From Rhabdophis nuchalis (Eukaryota; Chordata; Lepidosauria; Squamata; Natricidae), in the NCBI GenBank assembly GCA_039707465.1, contig CM077647.1, positions 179,989,776-180,053,775 of the forward strand: a stretch of 64,000 nucleotides of DNA, given 5' to 3'. Below are positions 1 through 9,850 of this stretch, in pieces. The translations under genes and the position numbers were made by a program. The notes below the pieces were generated by a model, which saw only the letters and a list, made by a program, of their open reading frames with translations, had not been told where the DNA came from and did not search any database. Each line of letters starts with the position of its first letter. Position 1 is the first letter of the stretch.

Positions 1-60
1 GAGAGAGATATATAAATGGATAGAGATGGATGGATGGATAGAGAGATAGATGGAGATAGA

Positions 61-114
<54 letters not shown>

Positions 115-312
115 CAGATATACATAACAGATATATAGAGATGGATGGATGGATAGAAATAGATGGATGGATAGATAGACAGACAGACACAGAGAGACAT
201 GTATGTATGTATGTATGGGTAGATAAATTGATAGAGAGACAGACAGACAAACATATATAACAGATATTTATAGAGATGGATGGATGGATAGATAGACAGA
301 GACAGACAGACA
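1..312. repeat. GATA/GACA/GGAT microsatellite (Bkm-like)
   Basis: Mixed GATA, GACA and ATGG tetranucleotide runs lie in the presumed IPO4 intron 2. They have the same composition as the larger arrays at 26.0 kb and 62.8 kb. Confidence 0.9.
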
Positions 313-349
313 GAGGTGGACTTCCCACAGACCCTCCCTCTCATAATCT

Positions 350-440
350 TCCTTCCAGGGAAGGGAAGGGGGGGGGGGGGGGTTGGACTAGATGACCTGC
401 AAGGTCCCTCCCAACTCATGTTCCACCCTATAGTTACCAC
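350..440 (+). repeat. CR1 LINE 3'-end fragment
   Basis: It contains the hallmark GGTTGGACTAGATGACCTGC followed by AAGGTCCC and CCAACTC, which is the conserved 3' terminus of amniote CR1 elements. The poly-G run before it varies in this family. Confidence 0.7.
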
Positions 441-493
441 TCTGAGCTTGAGTTGGAGAATCCTCTCACCTGGCCGAGCTCCTGGGGACTCAC

Positions 494-580
494 CTGAGGA
501 TCCTGTGAGTGCGTCATGACGTAGCAGAGGTGGGAGAGAGCGGCTGGGTCCTTCAGGACTTCCTTCAGCTGGGCCGTGGC
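494..580 (-). CDS. IPO4: IPO4 coding exon 2
   Basis: This 87-nt exon gives 29 codons beginning ATAQLKEVLKD and ending THSQDPQ. The acceptor AG is at 581-582 and is preceded by a pyrimidine-rich tract. The donor GT is at 492-493 (GTGAG). An L1 fragment is inserted 24 nt upstream of the acceptor in the gene's direction. Confidence 0.85.
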
Positions 581-2227
581 CTGGCGGAAGAAAAGAACAG
601 GCAGTTAGTTATTGGTTAAAAGGGTTGAGTAAAACTTGGAATAAATTTGTTAAGAAATTGATTCCGGATATAACGTTTTTGGGAAAGACAACTGAAAGTT
701 GGCCGATTAAAACCAATATAAGTCGGAACAAAGTAATTGAAGATGAAAATATAGGAAATATAGTAGATTGGTTAAGAGCCTTAGGAACTGAAAGTAGGAA
801 AAAAAAAGTAATTCAAAAATTGGAGTTAAATTGGTTTGAAAAAATACAGGTAGAAAAATGGAATATGAAAGTAAGGGGAATATGTAATATAGATAGAAGT
901 AAAACTAAGTTTGAAAGTTTAGTATCTCAAATTATTAAAGATGAAACCGGGTTAAAAGGACTCGTCAGTAAGATATATAGGATTATAAACTTTGATAGAA
1001 ATCCACAAATGGTAATGAAAAAGAATTGGGAGGAAGATCTAAAGATTAAAATATTGGATTTGGATTGGAATGAGAATTGGAAGAGTCGGATTATGAGGAC
1101 TTTATCTATAAGGATTAAAGAACATAATTTTAAGGTTGTTTGGAAATGGTACTGGACCCCACTAAGATTATCACTGATAGATAAAAAAATGAATGATAAA
1201 TGTTGGAGATGTAATACGGAATTGGGAACTTATGAGCATATGTGGTATAAATGTGTGAAAATTAAAAAGTTTTGGCAGCAATTAGAAGGAACAATGTGTG
1301 AAATGATGAAAAGAATAATAATATTGAGACCAGAAACTATATTGTTATTGATAATTAATGAACCAGAGTTGACAAAACATGAGAAAGAACTGATTAGAAT
1401 TATGATTATAATGGGTAGAATTGTAATAGCAAGATATTGGAAAATAGAGGTAAATATTAAAATAGACGAATGGTATTGTGAAATGTGGAAATTAGCCTTA
1501 AATGATAAAATGACGTGTGATATTAAATTTAGAGAGGGGGTTTATAAAAATGATATTTTTTGGAAGACTTGGAAGCCATTTGTGGACTACGCACTTGGAA
1601 CTTTGGACGTCTCGACGCCTGTACCGAGGGAACGTGGATTTTGGAGATCCTAAAGATAATAGACGACACTTGAAACCAACTCTTCCTTTTGTTTTGTACA
1701 GCACTGGGTGATATATTGTAATAAAATCTTTAAAAATAAAAATAAAAAAAAAAAAAAAGAAAAGAACAGGCAGCAAAAGGACGAAGCCGGTCCCCCGACG
1801 CAGGTAGTCCTTGACTTACAACGGTGCGTTTAGGGACAATTCAAAGCTGCACTGGGGGTGGGGGAAAGGGCCTTAGGGCTGTTTTTCACGCTTACGACCG
1901 TGGTGGCGTAGTACGGTTAATAGCCTTCCTTGTTGTCGTGCAAACGAAAGGCAGCGAAATGGGTTTTAGCCTCACTGGCTGGTGCAAAGAAGACATGCAA
2001 GCAACCAAAAGAGTAGAAGGAATAAATCCCAATGCAAGGAATGAGGAAAAAAGAAAAAAATAAAAATAAAAAGAAAGAAAAAGGAAAAGAAAAAGAAAGA
2101 AAAAGAAAGAAAAAGAAAAAGAGAGAAAGAGAGAGAAAGAAAGAGAAAGAGAGAGAAAGAAAGAGAAAGAGAAAGAGAGAGAGAGAAAGAGAAAGAAAGA
2201 GAAAGTGAAAGAGAAAAAGAAAAAGAG

Positions 2228-2258
<31 letters not shown>

Positions 2259-2357
2259 AAAGGAGAAAGAGAGAGAAAGAGAAAGAGAGAGAAAGAAAAA
2301 GGAAGAGAAAGAGAGAGAAAGAGAAAGAAAGAGAGAGATAAAGAGAAAGAGAGAGAA

Positions 2358-2388
<31 letters not shown>

Positions 2389-2425
2389 GAAAGAGAAAGA
2401 GAGAAAGAGGGAGAAAGAGAAAGAG

Positions 2426-2478
<53 letters not shown>

Positions 2479-2614
2479 AAAAGAAAGAAAAAGAGAAAGA
2501 AAGAGAGAAAGAGAGAGAAAGAGAGAGAAAGAGAGAGAGAAAGAGAAAGAGAGAGAGAGAAAGAGAGAGAGAGAAAGAGAGAGAAAGAGAAAGAAAGAAA
2601 AAGAGAAAAAAAAG

Positions 2615-2645
<31 letters not shown>

Positions 2646-2672
2646 AAGAGAGAGAAAGAAAAAGAAAGAGAA

Positions 2673-2703
<31 letters not shown>

Positions 2704-2740
2704 GAAAGAGAAAGAGAGAAAGAGGGAGAAAGAGAAAGAG

Positions 2741-2777
<37 letters not shown>

Positions 2778-5268
2778 AAAAGAGAGAGAAAGAAAAAGAA
2801 AAAGAAAGAAAAAGAGAAAGAGAGAGAAAGAGAAAGAAAGAGAAAGAGAGAGAGAGAGAAAGAGAGAGAAAGAAAAAGAAAGAAAAAGAAAGAAAGAAAA
2901 GAAAAAGAAAGAAAGAAAGAAAAGAAAAAGAAAGAAAAAGAAAGAAAAAGAAAGAAAGAAAAGAAAAACAAAGAAAAACAAAGAAAAAGAAAAAAAATAG
3001 GCACAGGTTTCCACAGGTGTGTGGAGCGAATGTGGCGAATGGGTGGAAATTAACTATTCTCCAAGGCACCTGAGGGTAGAACAAGAAGCAATGGGTGGAA
3101 ACTAATCAAGGAGAGAAGCAACTTAGAGCTGAGGAGAAATTTCCTGACAGAAGAATTAATCAGTGGAACTACTTGCCACCAGAAGTTGTGAATGCCCCAA
3201 CACTGCAAGTCTTGAAGATGTTGGATAGCCATTTGTCTGAAACGGTAGAATGTTTCCTGCCTAGGCAGGGGGTTGGACTAGAAGACCTCCAGGGTCCCTT
3301 CCAACTCTGCTATTGCCTTGCATTTTTATTGGTTGTGTTTAAGAGTCTGACAGCTCAAGGACAGAAGTGATTCACATTTATGACGGTGGCAGTGCCTAGG
3401 AGTCAGGCGACCCCCACCCCTTCCGATCAGCTCAGTCCCCCAGGAACCCACCCCACCCCCTTCCCCCTGTAGTCTTTCTTCCCCTTTGGACACTAAGTGA
3501 ACCGTCGCAAGTCGAGGACCAATACTGTTTCCACTCCCAAGCACCCACCTCAGTCCCCAAAGCCACACTCCCCCACTTCCATTGCAATGGGCAAGAAACC
3601 CACCCCAGCCCCATTCCCCCTGCAGTCTTTCTTCCCTTTCAGTCACTAAGCGAACCGTCGCAAGTCGAGGACCAATACTGTTTCCACTCCAATCCCCCAC
3701 CCCAGTCCCCAAAAAGCCACGCTCCCCCCTCCCCTTGCAATGGGCAAGGAACCCACCCCACCCCCTTCCCCCTACAGTCTTTCTTCCCTTTTGGTCACTA
3801 AGCGAACCGTCGCAAGTCAAGGACCAATACTGTTTCCACTCCAATCCCCCACCCCAGTCCCAAAAAGCCACGCTCCCCCCTCCCCTTGCAATGGGCAAGG
3901 AACCCACCCCACCCCCTTCCCCCTACAGTCTTTCTTCCCTTTCGATCACTAAGCAAACCGTCACAAGTCGAGGACCAATACTGTTTCCACTCCAATCCCC
4001 CACCCCAGTCCCAAAAAGCCACGCTCCCCCCTCCCCTTGCAATGGGCAAGGAACCCACCCCACCCCCTTCCCCCTACAGTCTTTCTTCCCTTTCGATCAC
4101 TAAGCAAACCGTCACAAGTCGAGGACCAATACTGTTTCCACTCCAATCCCCCACCCCAGTCCCAAAAAGCCACGCTCCCCCCTCCCCTTGCAATGGGCAA
4201 GGAACCCACCCCACCCCCTTCCCCCTGCAGTCTTTCTTCCCTTTCGGTCACTAAGCAAACCGTCACAAGTCGAGGACCAATACTGTTTCCACTCCCAGCC
4301 ACCCACCCCAGTCCCCAAAGCCATACTCCCCCTTCCCTTCCATTGCAATGGGCAAGGAACCCACCCCACCCCCTTCCCCCTGCAGTCTTTCTTCCCTTTC
4401 GGTCACTAAGCAAACCGTCACAAGTCGAGGACCAATACTGTTTCCACTCCAATCCCCCACCCCAGTCCCCAAAAAGCCACGCTCCCTCCTCCCTTTCCCT
4501 TGCAATGGGCAAGGAAACCACCCCACCCCCATTCCCCCTGTAGTCTTTCTTCCCTTTCGGTCACTAAACGAACCGTCATAAGTCGAGAACCAATACTGTT
4601 TCCACTCCAATCCCCCACCCCAGTCCCCAAAAAGCCACGCTCTCCCCTCCCCATCCCCTTGCAATGGGCAAGGAACCCACCCCACCCCCTTCCCCCTGTA
4701 GTCTTTCTTCCCTTTCGGTCACTAAACGAACCGTCGCAAGTCGAGGACCAATACTGTTTCCACTCCAATCCCTCACCCCAGTCCCCAAAAAGCCACGCTC
4801 CCCCCTCCCCTTCCCCTTGCAATGGGCAAGGAACCCACCCCACCCCCTTCCCCCTGTAGTCTTTCTTCCCTTTCGGTCACTAAGCGAACCGTCGCAAGTC
4901 GAGGACCAATACTGTTTCCACTCCAATTCCCCACCCCAGTCCCAAAAAGCCACGCTCTCCCCTCCCCATCCCCTTGCAATGGGCAAGGAACCCACCCCAC
5001 CCCCTTCCCCCTGCAGTCTTTCTTCCCTTTTGGTCACTAAACGAACCGTCGCAAGTCGAGGACCAATACTGGTTCCACTCCAATCCCCCACCCCAGTCCC
5101 CAAAAAGCCACGCTCCCCCCTCCCCTTGCAATGGGCAAGCCCCATGTTCCCCACCCCCCTCCCGTTGGTCCCCTTTCTCCGCCTGCCAGCTCTCTCTACC
5201 TGTTGGATGACGGCATTGTCAGGCTGCAGCAAGAGCGCCAGGATCCGCTCCAGCTCCTGGGCTGCCAT
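494..5268 (-). CDS. IPO4: IPO4 (importin-4), partial: coding exons 1 and 2
   Basis: Importin-4 is a cytoplasmic and nuclear importin-beta family receptor that carries histones and ribosomal proteins through the nuclear pore with RanGTP. Exon 1 (5200-5268) encodes 23 residues, MAAQELERILALLLQPDNAV followed by IQQ. Exon 2 (494-580) encodes 29 residues including LKEVLKDPAALSHLCYVM. The pattern of a short first HEAT-like helix with LLQPD, then a Q-L-x-x-V-L helix, then the PAALxxLC segment, matches the N terminus of IPO4. Both donors are GT and the acceptor is AG, and the junction is phase 0. The start ATG lies in a CpG-rich leader. The family protein has over 1000 residues, so about 95% of the gene lies beyond the left edge. 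Intron 1 is 4.6 kb and is filled with repeats. Recognition rests on 52 residues plus conserved linkage to TM9SF1. Confidence 0.85.
605..1756 (+). mobile_element. 5'-truncated L1-clade LINE (ORF2 C terminus)
   Basis: An open frame of roughly 340 codons (to the stop at 1651-1653) matches the end of L1 ORF2. It has the C-terminal CWRC...YEHMWYKC cysteine-rich segment followed by FW, then hydrophobic helices and an ARYWK motif. No in-frame ATG begins it, which fits 5' truncation. After a short 3' region come AATAAA-type A-rich sequence and a poly-A tract at about 1730-1756. Exact 17-bp target-site duplications, AAGAAAAGAACAGGCAG, flank it at 588-604 and 1757-1773. The intact reading frame and perfect duplication imply a fairly recent insertion. 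It is antisense to IPO4. Confidence 0.88.
1801..1965 (+). repeat. Unnamed squamate interspersed repeat (CGACTTAC family)
   Basis: It starts with GTAGTCCTTGACTTACAAC and continues with a GCTTACGACCGTGG-type segment. Related pieces recur across the window at 6420, 8297, 24885, 32460, 43405, 53500, 58275 and 61905, always with variants of cttacgacc / gtcactaa / aagtcgaggac. I recognise it as an abundant family but cannot name it. Confidence 0.6.
2038..2998. repeat. (GAAA/GA)n purine array, about 1 kb
   Basis: An almost pure A/G strand of GAAA and GAGA units. The long Ser/Phe/Leu or Lys/Glu/Arg reading frames here are low-complexity artefacts. Confidence 0.97.
3052..3330 (+). repeat. CR1 LINE 3'-end copy
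   Basis: Contains the CR1 terminal region: GGGTGGAAACTAATCAAGGA, an interval reading ...NLWNSLPPEV-like in one frame, then the GGTTGGACTAGAAGACCTCC terminus. It is plus strand. More complete CR1 copies at 29.1 kb and 33.1 kb contain the same segment in reverse. Confidence 0.8.
3465..5140. repeat. Minisatellite of about 155 bp, 11 copies
   Basis: Each unit contains CAATGGGCAAGGAACCCACC, a C-rich stretch, TCTTTCTTCCC, then CACTAAGCGAACCGTCGCAA and GTCGAGGACC. Copies of CAATGGGCAAG start near 3585, 3738, 3890, 4041, 4192, 4346, 4503, 4662, 4821, 4978 and 5129, spacing 151-159 bp. The GTCGAGGACC end belongs to the CGACTTAC interspersed family, so the array grew from one such insertion. It lies wholly in IPO4 intron 1. 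Confidence 0.93.
5200..5268 (-). CDS. IPO4: IPO4 coding exon 1 with start codon
   Basis: The 69-nt exon runs from ATG (complement of 5266-5268) to a CAG followed by GTAGAG at 5199. It is phase 0 and joins cleanly to exon 2. A minisatellite array ends only about 60 bp inside the adjoining intron. Confidence 0.82.
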
Positions 5269-5269
5269 G

Positions 5270-5560
5270 GGGCTGCGAGGGGAGAAGGGGCAGGGGAGGC
5301 CCGGGCGGGGGGCATGGAAAGAGGACGCTCCCCCCCCCCCCTCCTCCACCCTCTAAAATCCCGGCAGCTGCCCGGACGGAGCTCAGCCTGCAACTGTTGC
5401 TTTAGCCCCAGCCTGGCCAGCACATGTGGAGCAGACGAGGCGCGGCTTCCGGGAGACGGGCAGAAAGGACGCCGGAAACGAACGAAAGGGCGAACGCCAG
5501 AGCGCGCCTCTAGCGCCGCTTCAGGCGCGGAGGGCTTACTGCAACCGCCCCAACTCAACT
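5270..5560 (-). promoter_or_regulatory. IPO4: CpG-rich leader and probable promoter of IPO4
   Basis: The DNA just upstream of the IPO4 ATG is rich in CG dinucleotides, unlike the flanking repeats. It contains ETS-type CCGGAA cores near 5448 and 5473. This composition is usual for a housekeeping promoter. The transcription start cannot be placed from sequence alone. Confidence 0.45.
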
Positions 5561-5839
5561 CTCTGGGAAAACCAGGCAGCGGGGAAAGCGCTCTCTGCGC
5601 ATGTTCAGAGGCAATCTGCTTTTCCCACCTCTCCCTTAGATAAGGATATATACATCTGTTTCCCCCCCCCTCTTTTATGGGGCTGGAGGAGGAGGTCAAT
5701 GACCTCACACACACCCCAACCAAGCTCCCTGGGGAGGGAGGGGGCAGCAATCCAGGAAAGCGCTCTGCACATGTTCAGAGGCAATCTGCTTCCCCCTTAG
5801 ATGCATTCTGTATCTTTCCTCTTTTATGGGGTTGGAGGA

Positions 5840-6262
5840 TGAGCCCTGCAATCACTCAAGAAGAGACCGGACTGCCCTCTGTCAGAAATGGGGTAGGGTC
5901 TCCTGCTTGGGCTGGGGGGTTGGACTAGATGACCTCCAAGGTCCCTTCCAGCTCTGTTTATTCTGTTATTCAGAAATTGTGGGAGCTTCATCCCTGGAGG
6001 CTTCCAAGAAGAGACTGGACTGCAATTTGTCAGAAATGCTGTAGTCTCTCCTGCTTGGGCTGGGGGGTTGGACTAGATGACCTCCAAGGTCCCTTCCAGC
6101 TCTGTTATTCTTCTGTTATTCAGAAATTGTGGGAGCTTCATCCCTGGAGGCTTTCAAGAAGAGACTGGACTGCAATTTGTCAGAAATGGTGTAGGTAGGG
6201 TCTCCTGCTTGGGCAGGGGGTTGGACTAGATGACCTCCAAGGTCCCTTCCAGCTCTGTTAAT
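5840..6262 (+). repeat. Tandem triplication of a CR1 3' tail
   Basis: Three units of about 150 bp, each ending with GGTTGGACTAGATGACCTCC (starts near 5917, 6067 and 6217) and carrying a GGAGCTTCATCCCTGGAGGC segment. Confidence 0.8.
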
Positions 6263-6420
6263 CTGTAATCCTCGTTATTTTGAGCCTATCTTCTAGGGTG
6301 TTCGCTCTTCCTGCCAGCTTAGGATCATCTACAAATTTGACGAGTTCTCCTTTTATTCCCTAATCCAAGTCATTTATGAAGCTATTGAAGAGTCCTGGAC
6401 CATAAGATGGTAGCTTGTGG
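6263..6420 (-). repeat. CR1 internal fragment, opposite orientation
   Basis: Matches in kind the 30.04-30.20 kb part of the reverse CR1 copy (ACAAATTTGACGAGTTCTCC, ...GAAGAGTCCTGG...). It abuts the plus-strand tail triplication head to head. Confidence 0.7.
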
Positions 6421-6623
6421 TACCCTCACTGCTTACTTCCCTTCCTCCACTTACAACCAACTGTTCGTTTAGGGACCGAACGGCGTTGGGGGGGAAAAAG
6501 TGGCTGATTGCTTTTCACACTTCCGACTGTGGCCGCACGATCACGGGATCAAAATGCGACCGATTCGTATTTACGACGGTCGCAGTATCCCCTCCGGGAC
6601 CTTCTGCCAAGCCAGAGTCACTC
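6420..6623 (+). repeat. CGACTTAC-family interspersed repeat, left part
   Basis: Runs from the CTTACAACCAACTGTTCGTT region to the 16-bp direct repeat at 6624-6639. It continues at 8297-8420 after the 1.64-kb insertion. Confidence 0.6.
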
Positions 6624-6699
6624 AAGAACCGTCTTACTATTATTAGTTAATTAATTAATAGCCATTTACAATAAGACTAATTAACAATGTTATAGCTTA

Positions 6700-6755
<56 letters not shown>

Positions 6756-6805
6756 GATACTATGTTACTATGTTAATTATTAATCATTCCTTTAAAAAAA
6801 CATTT

Positions 6806-6860
<55 letters not shown>
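6700..6860. repeat. Two (TA)n arrays
   Basis: Runs of TA at about 6703-6752 and 6811-6860, separated by a 58-bp unique segment. Confidence 0.95.
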
Positions 6861-6864
<4 letters not shown>

Positions 6865-6867
6865 ATT

Positions 6868-7153
6868 GTTTCACAACAACCTGTTATTATTAGGCCCCAA
6901 TTAAGGGAGGAGACATACTGTTTCCCTTACTGCCTATCGGCTCATCACTAGAGATCATCCAGACAGCAAGCCAAGAATTACGTTGTATAATATTTTAGAT
7001 ATGTGTGTTAGTTTTATGAGCTGATCAATAAATTAAATTAGAGAGAGACCAGGATAGATCTATTTCGAGCTTATTAGGGAATAAGCTAAGGGAAACAGTA
7101 TGTCTCCTCCCTTAATTGGGGCCTAATAATAACAGGTTGTTGTGAAACAATTA
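6868..7153. repeat. Inverted repeat with arms of about 80 bp
   Basis: The left arm, 6868-6950 (TTGTTTCACAACAACCTGTT ... CTGTTTCCCTTA), is the reverse complement of 7073-7153. The loop is about 120 bp. Confidence 0.8.
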
Positions 7154-7189
7154 CCTATACTAATATACCCTGTCTAAGCTGATGCAATA

Positions 7190-7304
7190 AGGGGAACTGG
7201 CTTGGCTCAAGTGCTAGGCTTCTTGCCTTGCATGTAACATAGCCCCGGTTCGAATCCCAGTTAAGGGTATGGCCAGCTGATGAGAGCTAATAAGCTCGAA
7301 ATAG

Positions 7305-7370
<66 letters not shown>

Positions 7371-7376
7371 ATATAT
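7190..7376 (+). repeat. tRNA-derived SINE with (ATCT)n tail
   Basis: An A-box-like TGGCTCAAGTGC and a B-box GGTTCGAATCC are spaced as in a tRNA. They are followed by a non-tRNA body ending AAGCTCGAAATAGATC and an ATCT array to 7368. A reverse fragment of the same 3' end lies at about 7046-7070. It lacks a full tRNA fold, so it is not called as a tRNA gene. Confidence 0.65.
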
Positions 7377-8280
7377 ATATATATGTTTTTAATATATGTT
7401 TTATATATATCTTTTTATGTGTTATTGATGAGCTATTAATGTAGAAATTAGGAACTATTCTAGAATAGCGAAATAATGATAATTGATACTGGTTGATAAT
7501 GGTAACTGAAATATTGATGATTAATAATTAGTTAGACGGTTTGAGAATATCATTGTATGTATATGTGTATGTTAGTTGAGAATAGAAAATAGATATTATT
7601 AGGTGGTATTGTTTCAAAGATAGCTTTGAAGAAGAAGATAGATTAAATTTGGAACATTAGATGAGAATTTTGCAGTGCTGATATGAAGAAACATGATGAA
7701 ACCTTTGATTTATAAATTTACAAAATTAGATTATTCATTAATGATCATCATTTCAGAGACGCATAGAAGCGATGTGAGACTGGCCTGTAAGCTTTCTAAA
7801 CTAAAGGATGTATTGTAGAGTGACAATTCTCCTTTTTATCTTTACTTTTCTGTCTTATTGGTGCAATGCCATCTTATACTTATGTTTTTTACACATAAAA
7901 GAATGTAAAAACCATCCATTAAATCGGAGTTGAGATATAATAATTGCAAGAATGGAGATGGAAGAAAGATAGGGATTTTTGTCATTAACTAATCTAACCT
8001 TTTATGATTTCTAATTTGTAAGGAAAGATGATATCTTGCTTGCTGGAATGTCATTTTATACTTTTGATTTTACATAGAAAAGGATCTTTTGACAATTAAT
8101 TAAACTGAGGCTTAGAATTAATCATTGTAAAATCAACATGGAAAAAAATGTATGGGATTTGGGGATTCGTTGATATAGTTTTTATGATTTGTAGTAAGAT
8201 GGCTTCTTGTGTTTTTCTTTTTTGAATATGTCTGCCTTATTTGTGTTTTCCCCCCCCTCAAAATAAATAAATGAATAAAA
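7377..8280 (+). other. AT-rich DNA without genes
   Basis: The right part of the 1.64-kb insertion. I see no open frame longer than about 80 codons and no RNA gene. It ends in an A-rich tail. Confidence 0.6.
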
Positions 8281-8296
8281 AAGAACCGTCTTACTA

Positions 8297-8937
8297 GCTG
8301 AACATCTGCCCTGATTCGCTTAGCGACGAGAAAGGTTGTCAAATCATCTTGCTTAGCTGGCTCCCTTGCGGTCATAAAACGGGGACTCCCGGTCTAAGCG
8401 GCGTTGGTGATTTAAAGACTTTTAAGACTTTTAAGAAGGCATTTTCCCCTCGTTTTACGAAGCACCAATTAACGGATTTAAACAACTATTGTTGCCAACG
8501 GAGCAGCGTGAGAAATAGGCCCAGAATCGGGGTTTGTTTGTTTGTTTTTCATGTCCTTTTTATTAATAAAAATTTAACTTCGAGATCTGTAAAAAGGAAC
8601 ACAAAACCGCGACGTCAACTTAAAAAATAATCCAACGTCAACCCTCGCTAATATACATAATTCCTTATATATATACTTTTTTTCCCGCCTTCCCGCCCCT
8701 TATTTATAATATATATTTTCTTCTCTTCCGGGTGGGGGGTAAAATGAGACGGGAGGATTGCTCACACCTGTACTTAGGGAGGGAGGGCCAGACACCTGGT
8801 GGCTATCGTACAGAGGAGGGGAGGAAGAGGAAGGAACACAGGGAAAAATTGGCTGGATCGGAGGACAAATTGAACTCATTTCCCCGATTCAACCGTAGAA
8901 ATCCACTGGTTGTTTTTTTTTGGGGGGGGGGGGTTTC
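8297..8937. other. Non-coding, interspersed repeat remnants
   Basis: Begins with the right part of the split CGACTTAC repeat (to about 8420). The rest is unremarkable AT-rich and then GA-rich DNA with no supported gene. Confidence 0.5.
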
Positions 8938-9051
8938 AAACTTGGGAACGGTAAAAGACGGGTGGGACTTCAACTCCCAGAATTCCCCAGCCAGCTGGCT
9001 GGGGAATTCTGGGAGTTGAAGTCCCACTCCGTCTTTTACCGTTCCCAAACT
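8938..9051. repeat. Palindromic MITE (hairpin copy 1)
   Basis: A near-perfect palindrome centred at 8994/8995. The arms contain GACTTCAACTCCCAGAATTC and its complement, and extend through GGTAAAAGACGG versus CCGTCTTTTACC. The core is the abundant squamate repeat seen in the three minisatellites of this window. Confidence 0.88.
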
Positions 9052-9850
9052 TTAAAAACTTTGCCCCCCGCCCCCAAAAAAATTCCTTCGTAGACATCCC
9101 TGAAGATTTACTTCTTCAGCGAAGGGAACCAAGCCCCCCGCAGCATGTTCCTTTACTCCTGGGTCGAGGACAAGGAACCCCCCCCTGACCGCCGTCGGGA
9201 TAGGGAAGTCCCAGCGAGCCGACCGTACGGCGGGAATCCTTTAAAAGGAATTCCCTGCCCCGTTGGGGGCCGTAAAAGAAGCAAAACGGCGGACGAGTCC
9301 CAGGACTTGACCGTCGCCTCCGGAAAACCGGAAGGAAGTTCATCCGAAAATCATATTTTGGGGCGGAGGGAGGGATGCAGCGGCCAGATTTCGCCGAATC
9401 GCCCAACTTCCGTGAGAAAGTACAGTCTGTATTTTCTGTTTTGTCAAAATTGTACTTAGCGGAAGGAAATTGCTCTCCAGCTACAATTCCCATCCACCCT
9501 AACGGTACGAAACCCGAAATATTCCGCATGATGCCAGCCTGGGAAAGCTACCCCCTAAGGGTTAGGGGCCAATCTGAGCCAAATTCTCCCGAATCCCGCA
9601 CTTCGAACCCGTTCCCTTGGCTATTGGGATCTAGTTTGACGCGTCTTGAGATCAGCCCGTCGATCCTTTTCTCTCTGTCTCTCTCTTTCATGCTAGGTTG
9701 GAATTACTTCCTGAAACCGAACGACCTGAAAAACTAGGGGGAAACAAGATGAAAATATCGTCACGTTCCCTGAATGGGTCTCGTGGGGAAGAGAGGGAAT
9801 GCATTAGAAGAAAGGGACGAATGTAGATTCGTAACTGGTGGCGCTGATTG
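9052..9850. other. Intergenic DNA, nothing supported
   Basis: Mixed-composition DNA between IPO4 and TM9SF1. Short open frames here have no recognisable domain, and I see no splice-supported exon. Confidence 0.5.

Larger units (their letters stand above)
6640..8280 (+). mobile_element. 1.64-kb AT-rich insertion with 16-bp direct repeats
   Basis: AAGAACCGTCTTACTA occurs at 6624-6639 and again at 8281-8296. Removing the interval restores a continuous CGACTTAC-family repeat. The right end is an A-rich tail (AAATAAATAAATGAATAAAA), as expected for a LINE-type retrotransposition product. The 7.5-8.2 kb part looks like decayed LINE sequence without an open frame. TA-dinucleotide arrays and a SINE sit inside it. 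Confidence 0.7.

Noticed and set aside
1892..3014. Long minus-strand frames of 365-370 codons rich in Ser, Phe and Leu
   Set aside because: They are translations of a GAAA/GA microsatellite; three overlapping frames are all open, as expected for low-complexity DNA.
7200..7272. Possible tRNA gene (A and B boxes present)
   Set aside because: The acceptor and anticodon stems do not pair properly and the sequence continues into a SINE body with an ATCT tail.
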